Shown: positions 43,768-52,616 of the stretch, one piece after another | How the letters are laid out: the number at the start of each line of letters is the position of its first letter | How positions within the stretch are numbered: the first letter of the stretch is position 1 | Origin: an uncultured Erythrobacter sp. | GTDB lineage: Bacteria; Pseudomonadota; Alphaproteobacteria; Sphingomonadales; Sphingomonadaceae | Direction: 5' to 3' | DNA: 64,000 nt | NCBI RefSeq assembly: GCF_958304185.1 | Contig: NZ_OY284434.1 | Span: 124,001-188,000 of the forward strand | The notes under the pieces: generated by a model | Database searches by the model: none | The model's input: only the letters and a program-made list of their open reading frames with translations | What the model was told of the DNA's origin: nothing | Program-made: the position numbers and the translations under genes

Positions 43768-43860
43768 ATTGCACTTATAGGGCGGCAAAGTGTGAAGCGA
43801 TAGTGAATGGTTCTCGGCCCATGCGCCCTTGCCCCGCGCTGCTGCGGCACCTAGATTGGA

Positions 43861-44442
43861 ATGATGTTCATAGAAACCGAAACCACTCCGAACCCCTCTG
43901 CCCTCAAGTTCCTGCCGGGCACCACCGTGATGCCGACCGGCAGCCGCGAATTCGCCACGCCCGAAGCGGCCGAAGCGAGCCCGCTGGCGCAAGCGATCTT
44001 CGACACGGGCGAGGTCGTGAACGTATTCTTCGGCGCTGATTTCGTCAGCGTCACCGCTGCGCCGGGTGCCGATTGGAGCGCCCTGAAGCCGCAGGTCATC
44101 GCGATCCTGCTCGACCATTTCGTCTCGGAAGCTCCGCTGTTTGCTGGCGGAAGCGGCAACGGGATTTCGGTTCCGCCCGAAGACGAAGCGGTGGTGGAAG
44201 AGCGTCCCGAAGATGCCGAGGTTATCGCGGCGATCAACGAACTGCTCGAGACCCGCGTGCGGCCCGCCGTGGCGGGTGACGGCGGCGACATCGCCTATCG
44301 CGGCTTCCGCGACGGGGTGGTCTATCTCACCCTGCAAGGCTCATGCTCGGGCTGCCCGTCGAGCACTGCGACGCTCAAGCACGGTATCGAAGGCCTGCTC
44401 AAGCATTACGTCCCCGAAGTCGTCGAAGTGCGCGCGGCGTGA
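43861..44442 (+). CDS. nfuA: Iron-sulfur cluster carrier NfuA/NifU-type
   Basis: A protein of 193 residues with the N-terminal Nfu domain (FIETETTPNPSALKFLPG) and a C-terminal NifU-like domain that ends in the CxxC motif GSCSGCPSST, which binds a transferable 4Fe-4S cluster. It delivers clusters to target enzymes in the cytoplasm. ATG at 43861 (43864 is also possible). It overlaps the nitroreductase gene by four bases, GTGA, so the two are translationally coupled. Confidence 0.93.
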   Translation: MMFIETETTPNPSALKFLPGTTVMPTGSREFATPEAAEASPLAQAIFDTGEVVNVFFGADFVSVTAAPGADWSALKPQVIAILLDHFVSEAPLFAGGSGNGISVPPEDEAVVEERPEDAEVIAAINELLETRVRPAVAGDGGDIAYRGFRDGVVYLTLQGSCSGCPSSTATLKHGIEGLLKHYVPEVVEVRAA

Positions 44443-45047
44443 CGGTGCAATTTCACGACCAAGTCCTCTCGAACGCGGCGCTCGACCAGCTGTTCAACGA
44501 AGCGCGCAGCTATAATGGCTGGCTCGACAAGACTGTTTCGAACGAACAGCTTCATGCGATCTGGGATCTGATGAAGATGGCGCCGACCTCGGCGAATATG
44601 CAGCCGGTGCGGATCGTGTGGGTCAAATCGTCCGAGGCCAAAGCCAAGCTTGCCGAATGCGTGATGGAGGGCAACCGCGCCAAGGTTCTCGCCGCCCCCG
44701 TCACGGCCGTGATCGGCTACGACATCGATTTTCACGAGGAACTGCCCTGGCTGTTCCCGCACACCGATGCGAAAAGCTGGTTCGAGGGCGATGAGAAGGA
44801 CCGTGAGCAAGGCGCATTCCGCAACTCCTCGTTGCAAGGGGCCTATCTCATGCTCGCCGCGCGCGCGCTGGGCCTCGATTGCGGGCCGATGTCGGGCTTC
44901 AACGGCGATGCGGTGAACGCCGCCTTCTTCGCCGACGAACCGCGCCACCGGGTCAATTTCATCTGCTCGGTCGGCTATGGCGATCCCGCGAGCATCTTCG
45001 AGCGCAGCCCGCGTCCGGAATTCGCAACCTTCAACCGCATCGCCTGA
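44439..45047 (+). CDS. Nitroreductase family protein, RutE-like (malonic semialdehyde reductase)
   Basis: A protein of 202 residues from the GTG at 44439, which overlaps the nfuA stop (GTGA). FMN-binding nitroreductase blocks: MAPTSANMQPVRIVWV, then AYLMLAARALGLDCGPMSGF. The DLMKMAPTSANMQP and CGPMSGFNGDAVNAAFF stretches resemble E. coli RutE, which reduces malonic semialdehyde in pyrimidine breakdown. The rest of the rut pathway is absent here, so the physiological substrate is open. Confidence 0.85.
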   Translation: MTVQFHDQVLSNAALDQLFNEARSYNGWLDKTVSNEQLHAIWDLMKMAPTSANMQPVRIVWVKSSEAKAKLAECVMEGNRAKVLAAPVTAVIGYDIDFHEELPWLFPHTDAKSWFEGDEKDREQGAFRNSSLQGAYLMLAARALGLDCGPMSGFNGDAVNAAFFADEPRHRVNFICSVGYGDPASIFERSPRPEFATFNRIA

Positions 45048-45098
45048 CACGAATCTCGCGCTTGCACGGGCGCGCGGTGTGAGGCATCGCGCAGCGCC

Positions 45099-45728
45099 AT
45101 GCGCGTGCTTGCCATCGAAACCGCCTCAGAGGCGTGCAGCATCGCCCTTACCGAGGGCGGAGCGATGCTTGCGCATGATCACCGCGTCATGGCGCGCGGC
45201 CATGCCGAGGCGCTGGTGCCGATGATCGGTGCTTTGCCCGACAAGGGCCGCGCCGACCGCATTCTCGTCAGCCTCGGGCCGGGCAGTTTCACCGGCGTAC
45301 GCATCGGCCTGGCGACCGCCCGCGCGCTCGGGTTTGCGTGGGGCGCAGAGGTCCTCGGCTATCCGACCTTGGCGCTGATCGCCGCGCAGGCGCAGGCGCT
45401 GCATCCGGGCGAGCCGGTGACGGTCTGCATGAACGGCGGACATGGCGAATGGTTCGTGCAGGATTTTGGCGCCGACGGCCTGCCAGGCAATGAGCTGTCC
45501 TCGATAGCTCCTGCGACGGCGGTGACGGCCGGAGCGCGGAACCTGATCGCCGGAAACCGGGCCGAGGACTTCGCCGCACTGCTGGGCGATGTACGACAAG
45601 TCATCACGCTGCTGCCTGACGCAGGACAAGTCGGGCTGGTACCTGAGGCGCTCCTCACCACGCACCTCGCGCCCATTTATGGCCGGGGCGCCGATGCCAC
45701 CCCGATGGCGCTGCGCAAACCTGCATGA
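45099..45728 (+). CDS. tsaB: tRNA threonylcarbamoyladenosine modification protein TsaB
   Basis: A protein of 209 residues with the ASKHA fold of the TsaD partner. VLAIETASEACSIAL at the start, RGHAEALVPMI and LGPGSFTGVRIGLATARAL are family signatures. It is needed for t6A37 formation on ANN-decoding tRNAs. It overlaps rimI by four bases (ATGA). Confidence 0.93.
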   Translation: MRVLAIETASEACSIALTEGGAMLAHDHRVMARGHAEALVPMIGALPDKGRADRILVSLGPGSFTGVRIGLATARALGFAWGAEVLGYPTLALIAAQAQALHPGEPVTVCMNGGHGEWFVQDFGADGLPGNELSSIAPATAVTAGARNLIAGNRAEDFAALLGDVRQVITLLPDAGQVGLVPEALLTTHLAPIYGRGADATPMALRKPA

Positions 45729-46219
45729 CCCCCTGCCCCGCCCCCAGTCCCGCTCTCATCGACCGGATCATGGTGGTGATGGAGGCAGCCTTCGACCCGG
45801 CCTTTGGCGAGGCCTGGAACCGGCGGCAGGTGGCCGATGCGCTGACCCTTTCCAGCACCCATGCGCTGGTGGTGGACGCTAACGGCGTGCCGATCCCCGA
45901 CAGCGGCGATTGCAATGACGGCCCCGCACCCGCCGGCTTCGTACTCACGCGTTATGTGCTCGACGAAGAAGAACTGCTGCTGATCGCGGTCATACCCGGC
46001 GCGCGGCAGCGCGGCGTTGGCGCGGCACTGCTCGAACACCTGTTCGCCGCTGCCCGAACGCGCGGCGTCACGCGTATTTTCTTGGAAATGCGGCGCGGGA
46101 ATCCTGCCATCCAATTGTATCACAAGTTTGGTTTTGAACCGATCGGCGAGCGGCGTAACTATTACCGCATGGCAAACGGCGAGCGTGTCGATGCGATTAC
46201 TTTCGGTCGATCAATCTAG
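45725..46219 (+). CDS. rimI: Ribosomal protein S18 alanine N-acetyltransferase-like (RimI)
   Basis: A protein of 164 residues of the GNAT fold. The acetyl-CoA-binding segment LIAVIPGARQRGVGAALLEHLF and the following FLEMRRGNPAIQLYHKFGFEPIGERRNYY match RimI, which acetylates the N-terminal alanine of S18. It follows tsaB with a four-base overlap, the usual arrangement in many bacteria. It has an N-terminal stretch somewhat longer than the shortest RimI proteins. Confidence 0.88.
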   Translation: MTPCPAPSPALIDRIMVVMEAAFDPAFGEAWNRRQVADALTLSSTHALVVDANGVPIPDSGDCNDGPAPAGFVLTRYVLDEEELLLIAVIPGARQRGVGAALLEHLFAAARTRGVTRIFLEMRRGNPAIQLYHKFGFEPIGERRNYYRMANGERVDAITFGRSI

Positions 46220-46335
46220 TAGAACTCCATTCATCGCAAATTGATGTGGAGGCGGACCACACCAGTTGCCAAGATTGACGGCTTGAGCCATGGCGCAGTA
46301 ACCGGTGCGCCTTGAACGCCGTGTGAGAGGAACTC

Positions 46336-46788
46336 ATGCAGGATTTGGAAATTGATATGAACGAAACACTTATCACGCTGACCAGTGACATTGTTGCTGC
46401 GCATGTCAGCAACAATGATGTGTCAGTGACTGATGTCCCGGCACTCATCACTAACGTCTACAACGCGCTCGCCAATCTGGGTGAGAAGGTTGAGATTGAA
46501 GAACCCAAGCCCAAGCCTGCGGTCGCGATCCGCAATTCGGTCAAGCCGGATCACATCGTCTGCCTTGAAGATGGCAAGGAGCTGAAGATGCTCAAGCGCT
46601 ATCTTCGCACCAATTACAACATGACGCCCGAAGACTACCGCGCGCGTTGGGGCCTGCCGGCCGATTACCCGATGGTCGCCCCTAACTATGCCGAAAAGCG
46701 CCGCGATCTTGCCAAGAAGATCGGTCTTGGTCGCAAGCCCGGCACTGTGATGGCGTCCAAGGGACGTCGGACCAAGAAGACAGCGTAA
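46336..46788 (+). CDS. mucR: MucR/Ros family transcriptional regulator with degenerate zinc finger
   Basis: A protein of 150 residues. The MucR core MTPEDYRARWGLPADYPMVA and APNYAEKRRDLAKKIGLG is clear. In Ros the zinc ligands are C-x2-C, then two His. Here the same region reads CLEDGKELKMLKRYLRTNY: the second Cys is Asp and the His positions are Tyr and Asn, so only one of the usual ligands remains. It is therefore expected to bind DNA without zinc, as reported for some Mesorhizobium Ros-like proteins. MucR proteins are global regulators of cell-surface and cell-cycle genes. ATG at 46336 follows GAGAGGA. A long hairpin follows the gene. Confidence 0.85.
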   Translation: MQDLEIDMNETLITLTSDIVAAHVSNNDVSVTDVPALITNVYNALANLGEKVEIEEPKPKPAVAIRNSVKPDHIVCLEDGKELKMLKRYLRTNYNMTPEDYRARWGLPADYPMVAPNYAEKRRDLAKKIGLGRKPGTVMASKGRRTKKTA

Positions 46789-46861
46789 AGCCGCGCCCTC
46801 GGATCGCATTGTCCATCAGCCGGCCCGACTGCCCCTGTTGAGAGGGTGGACGGCCCGCTTG

Positions 46862-46902
46862 AGCAAGCAGCCTCGTCCCTGTAGGGATGAGGCTGTCTTG
46901 CT
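46862..46902 (+). terminator. Long hairpin between mucR and fur
   Basis: Left arm 46862-46879 (AGCAAGCAGCCTCGTCCC) pairs with right arm 46884-46902 around the loop TGTA; the pairing has a single bulged base and one G-T wobble. It is followed by TTCGGG. It lies 74 bp after the mucR stop and 40 bp before the fur start, so it most likely ends mucR transcription; a small RNA is an alternative. Confidence 0.65.
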
Positions 46903-46941
46903 TTCGGGCGATCGCATCCCACAGGGGCGGCGCACTCGGCG

Positions 46942-47376
46942 ATGGAGCGTTCCGTGAACCAGAAAATCGATCTCGAACAACTTTGCGCCGAAAAAGGCCT
47001 GCGCATAACCGAACAGCGCCGGGTGATCGCTAAGGTGTTGTCGGAAAGTGACGACCACCCCGATGTCGAGCTGCTCCACAGCCGCGCTGCCGCGGTCGAT
47101 CCGCGCATCTCGATTGCGACGGTGTACCGCACCGTGCGTCTGTTCGAGGAAGCGGGTATCCTTGACCGTCACGATTTCGGCGATGGGCGCTCGCGCTATG
47201 AACCCGTGCCCGAAGCGCACCATGATCACCTGATCGACGTAGAGACCGGCAAGGTGGTCGAATTCGTCGACCCGGAGGTCGAAGCGCTGCAACGCCAGAT
47301 TGCCGAGCGGCTGGGCTACCGGCTCGTCGATCACCGCATGGAGCTGTACGGCGTACGCCTGTCCCGCAATGACTGA
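46942..47376 (+). CDS. fur: Fur family iron-responsive transcriptional regulator
   Basis: A protein of 144 residues with the winged-helix domain (GLRITEQRRVIAKVL, SIATVYRTVRLFEEAGI) and the metal-binding dimerisation half (HHDHLIDVETGKVVEF). The CxxC structural zinc site of gammaproteobacterial Fur is absent, as is normal for alphaproteobacterial Fur/Mur. The expected role is control of iron (or manganese) uptake genes in response to metal. It overlaps the next gene by 8 bp. Confidence 0.9.
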   Translation: MERSVNQKIDLEQLCAEKGLRITEQRRVIAKVLSESDDHPDVELLHSRAAAVDPRISIATVYRTVRLFEEAGILDRHDFGDGRSRYEPVPEAHHDHLIDVETGKVVEFVDPEVEALQRQIAERLGYRLVDHRMELYGVRLSRND

Positions 47377-48229
47377 CACCAAGCTGCGCGCAGCGGCCGC
47401 ACGGGGGGAAAGCACGCCGCTTTCCCTCGCCGGGTGGATGCGGCTGGTAGCCCGCGCGCTGGCGCTGATCGCGCTCATCATCGTCTTTGTGCCGTTGCAT
47501 TATCTTTACCGGGTGCTGTCCTATGGCTCACCCTTCCCGATGCTGTTCCTGCGTTATGCGGCGCGGGTGTGTGGGGCCAAGGTCGAGGTGATCGGCACCC
47601 ATCTGAAGCGTGATGTGTTCTTCGTCGCCAATCACCTGTCGTGGATTGACATCCTTGCGCTGGCCGGGGCGAGCGGCACGGCCTTCGTCGCCAAGGCGGA
47701 ACTGGCTGAGGCGCCGGTGGTCGGTTGGCTCGCCAGCCTCAACCGCACCGTCTTCGTAAAGCGCGAACACCGCATGGGGGTCGCCGAGCAGATCAACGCG
47801 CTGAAGGAAGCGTTGGTCGATAACTGGTCAGTAACGGTCTTCCCTGAAGGCACCACGACCGACGGGCAATCGCTGCTGCCGTTCAAAACCTCGATGCTGT
47901 CGGTGCTCGAACCCCCGCCTCCCGGCGTGCTGGTGCAGCCGGTGATCGTCGATTACGGCCCGGTCGCCGAATGGATCGGCTGGATCGGCGAGGAAAGCGG
48001 CATCAACAATGCCAAGCGGGTGCTGTCACGCAAGGGCACCTTCAGGGTGCGGCTGCACTACCTCGAACCCTTCAGCCCGGAAGATTTCCGCGGGCGCAAG
48101 GCGATCAGCCACGAATCGCGCCGCCGGATCGAGGAAGCGCTGATCGACATTCTCGGCAAGCCGCTGCGCCCCTTCGCGCACACGGTTGCACCGGTTCGCT
48201 ATGAGGCGAAGATTGACGCGGCGGACTAA
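47369..48229 (+). CDS. plsC: 1-acyl-sn-glycerol-3-phosphate acyltransferase (PlsC-like)
   Basis: A protein of 286 residues from the ATG at 47369. The acyltransferase motif NHLSWIDILAL (HX4D) and the second motif FPEGTTTDGQ are intact; a transmembrane segment around residues 25-50 anchors it in the inner membrane. It acylates lysophosphatidic acid (or a related lipid) in phospholipid synthesis. The fur-plsC overlap is part of a conserved alphaproteobacterial order, often followed by miaB, but here a convergent LysR gene follows instead, sharing four bases. Confidence 0.9.
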   Translation: MTDTKLRAAAARGESTPLSLAGWMRLVARALALIALIIVFVPLHYLYRVLSYGSPFPMLFLRYAARVCGAKVEVIGTHLKRDVFFVANHLSWIDILALAGASGTAFVAKAELAEAPVVGWLASLNRTVFVKREHRMGVAEQINALKEALVDNWSVTVFPEGTTTDGQSLLPFKTSMLSVLEPPPPGVLVQPVIVDYGPVAEWIGWIGEESGINNAKRVLSRKGTFRVRLHYLEPFSPEDFRGRKAISHESRRRIEEALIDILGKPLRPFAHTVAPVRYEAKIDAAD

Positions 48230-49110
48230 AGCCCCGCCCTGACCAGCCAATCATGGAAGATCCGCACCGGGCGGCTTTCCAGTGCCACCGGCTTGCACAC
48301 GAACCAATAGCTGTAGGGGCTTTCCACCGGCTTGCCCGGCAGGTTGATCAAGCGATTGTCATTGGCGCGGCGCAGGTGATCATCGTGCATGATCGCGATG
48401 CCGAGGCCCTGTGCGGCGGCCTCCAGCATCAGCGCACCAGAATCGTAGTGGTCGATCGCGGCCGGGTCCATCTGCTCCAGCCCATTGGCCTTCTTCCACG
48501 CCATGAAGCTTTCGGGCAGTTCGTTGTGGATCAGGAAGGTCTGCTTGGTCATCACGTCCGGAGTGATGTCCGGGCCGATCGCGCGGGCGGTGTCCTTGGA
48601 ACAGATCGCATGGACGAGATTATGATCGAGCCGGACGGCGTGCAGCCCGCTCGCCGGGCCGCGTGACAGGATGATCGCGGCATCCAGCGTGTCGCCAACG
48701 CGGTCCTCGAGATGCGGGGCGGTGTCGATGTCGATGTGCAGCAAAGGATGGCGCTTGCGCAGCTCGCCCAGCCGCGGGAACAGGCGCTGGCTGCCGAACA
48801 TCGGTAGCACGCCGAGGCGCAGGCGCAGCAGCGCGATATTGTCCGACTGGCTCTCCACCGCGCGAGCCAATGCTTCCATGTGCGGGTTCACCGCCTCGTA
48901 GAAGGCCTGGCCCTCATCGGTCAGCTGCATCGACTGACGCGCGCGGGTGAACAGCTTCTTGCCGACAAATTCTTCGAGATTGCTGATCCGCCGCGACAGC
49001 GCCGAGGGGCTGAGACCGATCTCCTCCGCCGCCGCCCGGGCAGAACCCAGACGAACCGTGCGCATGAAGGCTTCAAGCGCGCGCAGGGGGGGAAGACGAC
49101 GTGCAGGCAT
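48226..49110 (-). CDS. LysR family transcriptional regulator (GcvA-like)
   Basis: A protein of 294 residues. The N-terminal helix-turn-helix (LPPLRALEAFMRTVRLGS, then SPSALSRRISNLEEFVG) resembles GcvA/AmpR-type LysR proteins, followed by the effector-binding domain. It stands alone at the junction between plsC and corC; the target is unknown. There is no divergent partner, since corC points the same way 93 bp downstream. Confidence 0.85.
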   Translation of the reverse strand: MPARRLPPLRALEAFMRTVRLGSARAAAEEIGLSPSALSRRISNLEEFVGKKLFTRARQSMQLTDEGQAFYEAVNPHMEALARAVESQSDNIALLRLRLGVLPMFGSQRLFPRLGELRKRHPLLHIDIDTAPHLEDRVGDTLDAAIILSRGPASGLHAVRLDHNLVHAICSKDTARAIGPDITPDVMTKQTFLIHNELPESFMAWKKANGLEQMDPAAIDHYDSGALMLEAAAQGLGIAIMHDDHLRRANDNRLINLPGKPVESPYSYWFVCKPVALESRPVRIFHDWLVRAGL

Positions 49111-49203
49111 GAACTCTCTCCTTGGTAGGGTGAGATACGCCCGAGACGCCGATTGGATGCAAAAAATCGAAGAAAAAATGCGTGGAGGGCGAAAAAGTTG
49201 CGC

Positions 49204-50133
49204 CTATTGCATCTCACTTGCATCTTCCGGCGGGTGCAAACGCAGCCGTGTGACGTGGGTTTCGTCACCCGCTGTCACCTCAATCCGCCAACCGCTCGGA
49301 TGTTCCAGCACGGTGCCCACAGCCGGCACAGCCTCGGCCAGCACGAAGGCGAGGCCGCCCAGCGTGTCTACCGATTCCGCCACTTCGGCGAGGCGCGGGT
49401 CGATCCGCTCGGCAATGTCATCAAGCTCTGCGCGGGCGTCCACGTCCCACATGCCTTCGCCGATGGGGACGATCAGTTCTTCGGGTGTCTCGTCGTGCTC
49501 ATCCTCGATTTCGCCGACGATTTCCTCGACCAGATCCTCGATCGTGATCAGCCCGTCAGTCCCCGAGAATTCATCGAGCACGATGGCAAGGTGCACGCGC
49601 TGGGTGCGCATATCGGCGAGCACGTCCAGCGCGCCGCGCGCCTGCGGCACATAAAGCGGCTGGCGCATCAGCGTGGTCCAGTCAGCCGGCGGCGGTGTGC
49701 CGTTGGCAAGGAAGGGGAACACGTCCTTGATGTGGATCATGCCCACCACGCTATCGAGCGTCTCGCGATAGACCGGCATCCGCGAATGGCCATGCTCACT
49801 GAAGGCGGCGACCATTTCTTCCCAGCTGATCGACGCATCGACCGCGATGATCTTACCGCGCGGCACAGCGACATCATCGGCATCATGTTCGGAGAAGTGG
49901 AGGAGGTTACGCAGCATCTGCCGCTCGACCCGCGACAGGTCACCCCCGCCGCTGCCGCCGGTATCGGAACCGGGGCCGCCGTTTTCGTCCTCGTGCTCGT
50001 CGATGGCCTCTTCAAGCTGCTCGCGCAGGGAGCGGGCGCCTTCGAGCTTCAGGAGCTTGCGCAGCACAGGCCATAGGCCGCTGCTACTGTCCGCGTCTCC
50101 GGATTGAGATGCGGGCGAATGGGAATCGGCCAT
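49204..50133 (-). CDS. corC: Hemolysin family protein / CorC (CBS-pair protein)
   Basis: A protein of 309 residues. Two CBS domains (VPRGKIIAVDASISWEEMVA; GVVGMIHIKDVFPFLA-like region, then EFSGTDGLITIEDLVEEIVG) are followed by the CorC_HlyC C-terminal domain (LDDIAERIDPRLAEVAESV). It lacks the N-terminal DUF21 membrane domain, as E. coli CorC does. Proteins of this type are linked to magnesium/cobalt efflux. It follows ybeY by 27 bp, in the normal order ybeY-corC. Confidence 0.9.
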   Translation of the reverse strand: MADSHSPASQSGDADSSSGLWPVLRKLLKLEGARSLREQLEEAIDEHEDENGGPGSDTGGSGGGDLSRVERQMLRNLLHFSEHDADDVAVPRGKIIAVDASISWEEMVAAFSEHGHSRMPVYRETLDSVVGMIHIKDVFPFLANGTPPPADWTTLMRQPLYVPQARGALDVLADMRTQRVHLAIVLDEFSGTDGLITIEDLVEEIVGEIEDEHDETPEELIVPIGEGMWDVDARAELDDIAERIDPRLAEVAESVDTLGGLAFVLAEAVPAVGTVLEHPSGWRIEVTAGDETHVTRLRLHPPEDASEMQ

Positions 50134-50160
50134 GGCCTTGAATGGGGCTCCTATGCAGTT

Positions 50161-50640
50161 TCAAGCGTCATATGGGTCAGCGATGCCCAGTTTGGCAAGT
50201 ATCGCTGTCTCCAAGGCCTCCATCGCCTCGGCCTGGGCGTCGCTGTCGACATGATCGTGACCGGCGAGATGGAGCAGTCCGTGGACGATGAGGTGGGCGG
50301 CATGGGCTTCAAGCGTCACGCCCTTCTCCGCTGCTTCGCGTGCGCAGGTTTCATGCGCCAGCGCGATGTCGCCGAGCATTTCGGGCGGGCCATCTGATGC
50401 GAGGGCTTCGAGTTCCTCGGGTTCCAGCATCGGAAAGCTGAGGACGTTGGTCGGCTTGTCGCGCGCGCGCCATTCGCGGTTCAGGGTGTGAACCTCGGCA
50501 TCGGAGGTGAACAGCAGGCTGACGATCAGGCGCGGGTTGGCGAGTAACGGTTCGCCGTCTCCCGCCGCCTGAGCGGCGCGCTCTGCCAGCGCTTCCCAGT
50601 CGCCCGCAGGCCAGTCTTCGATGTCGATGTCGAGTTGCAT
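50161..50640 (-). CDS. ybeY: Endoribonuclease YbeY (16S rRNA maturation)
   Basis: A protein of 159 residues. The zinc-binding motif HGLLHLAGHDH (His120, His124, His130) is intact, with the upstream REWRARDKPTNVLSFP block. YbeY acts in rRNA 3'-end processing and ribosome quality control. It is normally directly preceded by phoH, but here a four-gene efflux operon lies between them. Confidence 0.95.
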   Translation of the reverse strand: MQLDIDIEDWPAGDWEALAERAAQAAGDGEPLLANPRLIVSLLFTSDAEVHTLNREWRARDKPTNVLSFPMLEPEELEALASDGPPEMLGDIALAHETCAREAAEKGVTLEAHAAHLIVHGLLHLAGHDHVDSDAQAEAMEALETAILAKLGIADPYDA

Positions 50641-50703
50641 GATGGCGCGGGCCTTAGCGCGGAAAGCGCTGCTGCGAAACGCCGCGCTGCGTTACGAGGC
50701 CGC

Positions 50704-51900
50704 CTACTCGTGCCGCAGCGCGTCAATCGGATCGAGCTTGGACGCACGGCTGGCGGGGTAGTAACCGAACACGATCCCCATTCCGGCGGCAAACAGGAAG
50801 CTCACGACATTAATCATCGGATCAAACACGAACGGCACATCGATAGCCGCTGCGAGCCCGATCGAGGCGCCGAAGCCCAGGGCAATCCCCACCAATCCGC
50901 CCAGCGCACAGAGCACAACGGCCTCGGTCAAGAACTGCAAGCGCACCTCCCGCGCCAACGCGCCGATGGCCAGACGGATGCCGATTTCGCGGGTCCGTTC
51001 GGTCACAGACACCAGCATGATGTTCATAATCCCGATCCCGCCCACCAAGAGGCTGATCGAGGCGATCACCGCGACCATCGCGGTCAGCGCACCAGTCGCT
51101 GCGCCCAAGGCCTGATTGACCTGCGCGGTGTCGATGACGTTGAAGTCGTTGGGCTGCTCCCCTTGCAACAGGCGGCGCTCACGCAGCAGATCGACCAGCG
51201 AATCCTGAATGACAGACGGCGCATAGGAGGGGTCATACTTCACCACGAAGTAATCGAGGTTTTCGTTGCCACGGAACCGCCGCTGCACGTTCTTGAGCGG
51301 CAGATAGACCGCATCATCATCATCTGCGCCGTTACCGCCCTGCCCGCGTTCTTCCATCACGCCGATCACCTGACACGAGACATCGCCGAGCCGCATCCGC
51401 GCGCCGATCGGGCTGGTGCCGGGCACAAAGATCGCTTCGCGCACCTTGAGGCCGAGCAAGCAGACGTTCTTGCCTGCCTCTTCCTCGTCCTTGCTGAAGG
51501 GGCGGCCTTCTTCGACCGTGATCGACTGCGCATCGAGGAAGTCGTTATTCGAGCCGACGACCCGTGTGTCCCAGTCCTGCCCGTTGTAGAAGGCTGTGGC
51601 GTTTGCGGCGACGGTGCCGGCCGCAATTGTCACCCCGGCGATTTGCTGCTCGACCGCCTTCACATCTGCCTCGTCGAACGGACGGATCGTGCCGCGGTCA
51701 GTGCGGACCGGGAAGACGATGAAATTGCTCGCGCCGAGCGAGGAAATCTCTTCCTGCACAGAAGCGGTGACGCCGTTGCCGAGCGTCACCATCGTCACCA
51801 CCGCCGCAACCCCGATAATGATCCCGAGCGTCGTCAGGATCGAACGCAGGATGTGGCGGCGGATTTCGCGCAACGCCAAGAGGAGAGTCGATCCGAGCAT
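50704..51900 (-). CDS. ABC transporter permease, MacB-like
   Basis: A protein of 398 residues with an N-terminal membrane helix (ILRSILTTLGIIIGVAAVVTM), a large periplasmic MacB domain and three C-terminal helices (IASISLLVGGIGIMNIMLVS, the FtsX signature). Unlike E. coli MacB it is separate from the ATPase. It starts at the stop codon of the ATPase gene (TGATG). With the ATPase, HlyD adaptor and outer-membrane factor it forms a complete tripartite MacAB-TolC-type pump. Confidence 0.9.
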   Translation of the reverse strand: MLGSTLLLALREIRRHILRSILTTLGIIIGVAAVVTMVTLGNGVTASVQEEISSLGASNFIVFPVRTDRGTIRPFDEADVKAVEQQIAGVTIAAGTVAANATAFYNGQDWDTRVVGSNNDFLDAQSITVEEGRPFSKDEEEAGKNVCLLGLKVREAIFVPGTSPIGARMRLGDVSCQVIGVMEERGQGGNGADDDDAVYLPLKNVQRRFRGNENLDYFVVKYDPSYAPSVIQDSLVDLLRERRLLQGEQPNDFNVIDTAQVNQALGAATGALTAMVAVIASISLLVGGIGIMNIMLVSVTERTREIGIRLAIGALAREVRLQFLTEAVVLCALGGLVGIALGFGASIGLAAAIDVPFVFDPMINVVSFLFAAGMGIVFGYYPASRASKLDPIDALRHE

Positions 51901-52616
51901 CAGACGAGGCTGCCTGCCACGGCACGCGCGCTGCGCTCGATCCGTTCGACCAGCCCGTCTCGGAAGCGCACGATGGTCTTGGCGTAGGCGGCCATTTCCT
52001 CCTCGTGCGTGACCATCAGCACGGTGATGCCCTCACCGTTAAGACGTTGCAGCAGCTGCATGATCTCGACCGAGCGTTCGCTATCGAGGTTGCCGGTCGG
52101 CTCGTCCGCCAGCAGCACATCGGGCTGCGTCACCAGCGCCCGCGCGATGGCGACGCGTTGCTGTTGTCCGCCGGACAGTTCGGCCGGGGTATGCGAAGCC
52201 CACGGCACCAGCCCGACCTGATCAAGCGCCCGCAAGGCGGATTCCCGCCGCTGGGTCTTGTTCTCGCCGCGATAGAGCAGCGGCAGCTCGACATTCTCGA
52301 GCGCGGTCGTGCGAGCGAGCAGGTTGAAGCCCTGAAACACGAAACCGAGATAGCGGCGGCGCAGCAGGCTGCGCTGATCGCGGTCGAGCTTCTGCACCTC
52401 GACTCCGCGAAACCGGAAGACGCCGCCCGTCGGCACATCAAGGCAGCCGAGGATGTTCATCGTCGTCGACTTGCCCGACCCGGACGGGCCCATGATGGCG
52501 ACGAACTCGCCGCGTTCAATGGTAAGGTCCACCCCCTTCAGCGCCTGAAACGCCGCCGCTCCGTTGCCGAAGGTCTTGGTGATGCCTTCCAGCTGGATCA
52601 GGGGTTCTGCTGTCAC
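51900..52616 (-). CDS. ABC transporter ATP-binding protein, MacB/LolD-like
   Basis: A protein of 238 residues. Walker A GPSGSGKST, signature LSGGQQQRVAIARAL, Walker B VLLADEPTGNLD, and the H-loop VTHEEE are complete. It starts at a GTG (52616) overlapping the stop codon of the HlyD gene. It energises the neighbouring permease. Confidence 0.93.
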   Translation of the reverse strand: MTAEPLIQLEGITKTFGNGAAAFQALKGVDLTIERGEFVAIMGPSGSGKSTTMNILGCLDVPTGGVFRFRGVEVQKLDRDQRSLLRRRYLGFVFQGFNLLARTTALENVELPLLYRGENKTQRRESALRALDQVGLVPWASHTPAELSGGQQQRVAIARALVTQPDVLLADEPTGNLDSERSVEIMQLLQRLNGEGITVLMVTHEEEMAAYAKTIVRFRDGLVERIERSARAVAGSLV

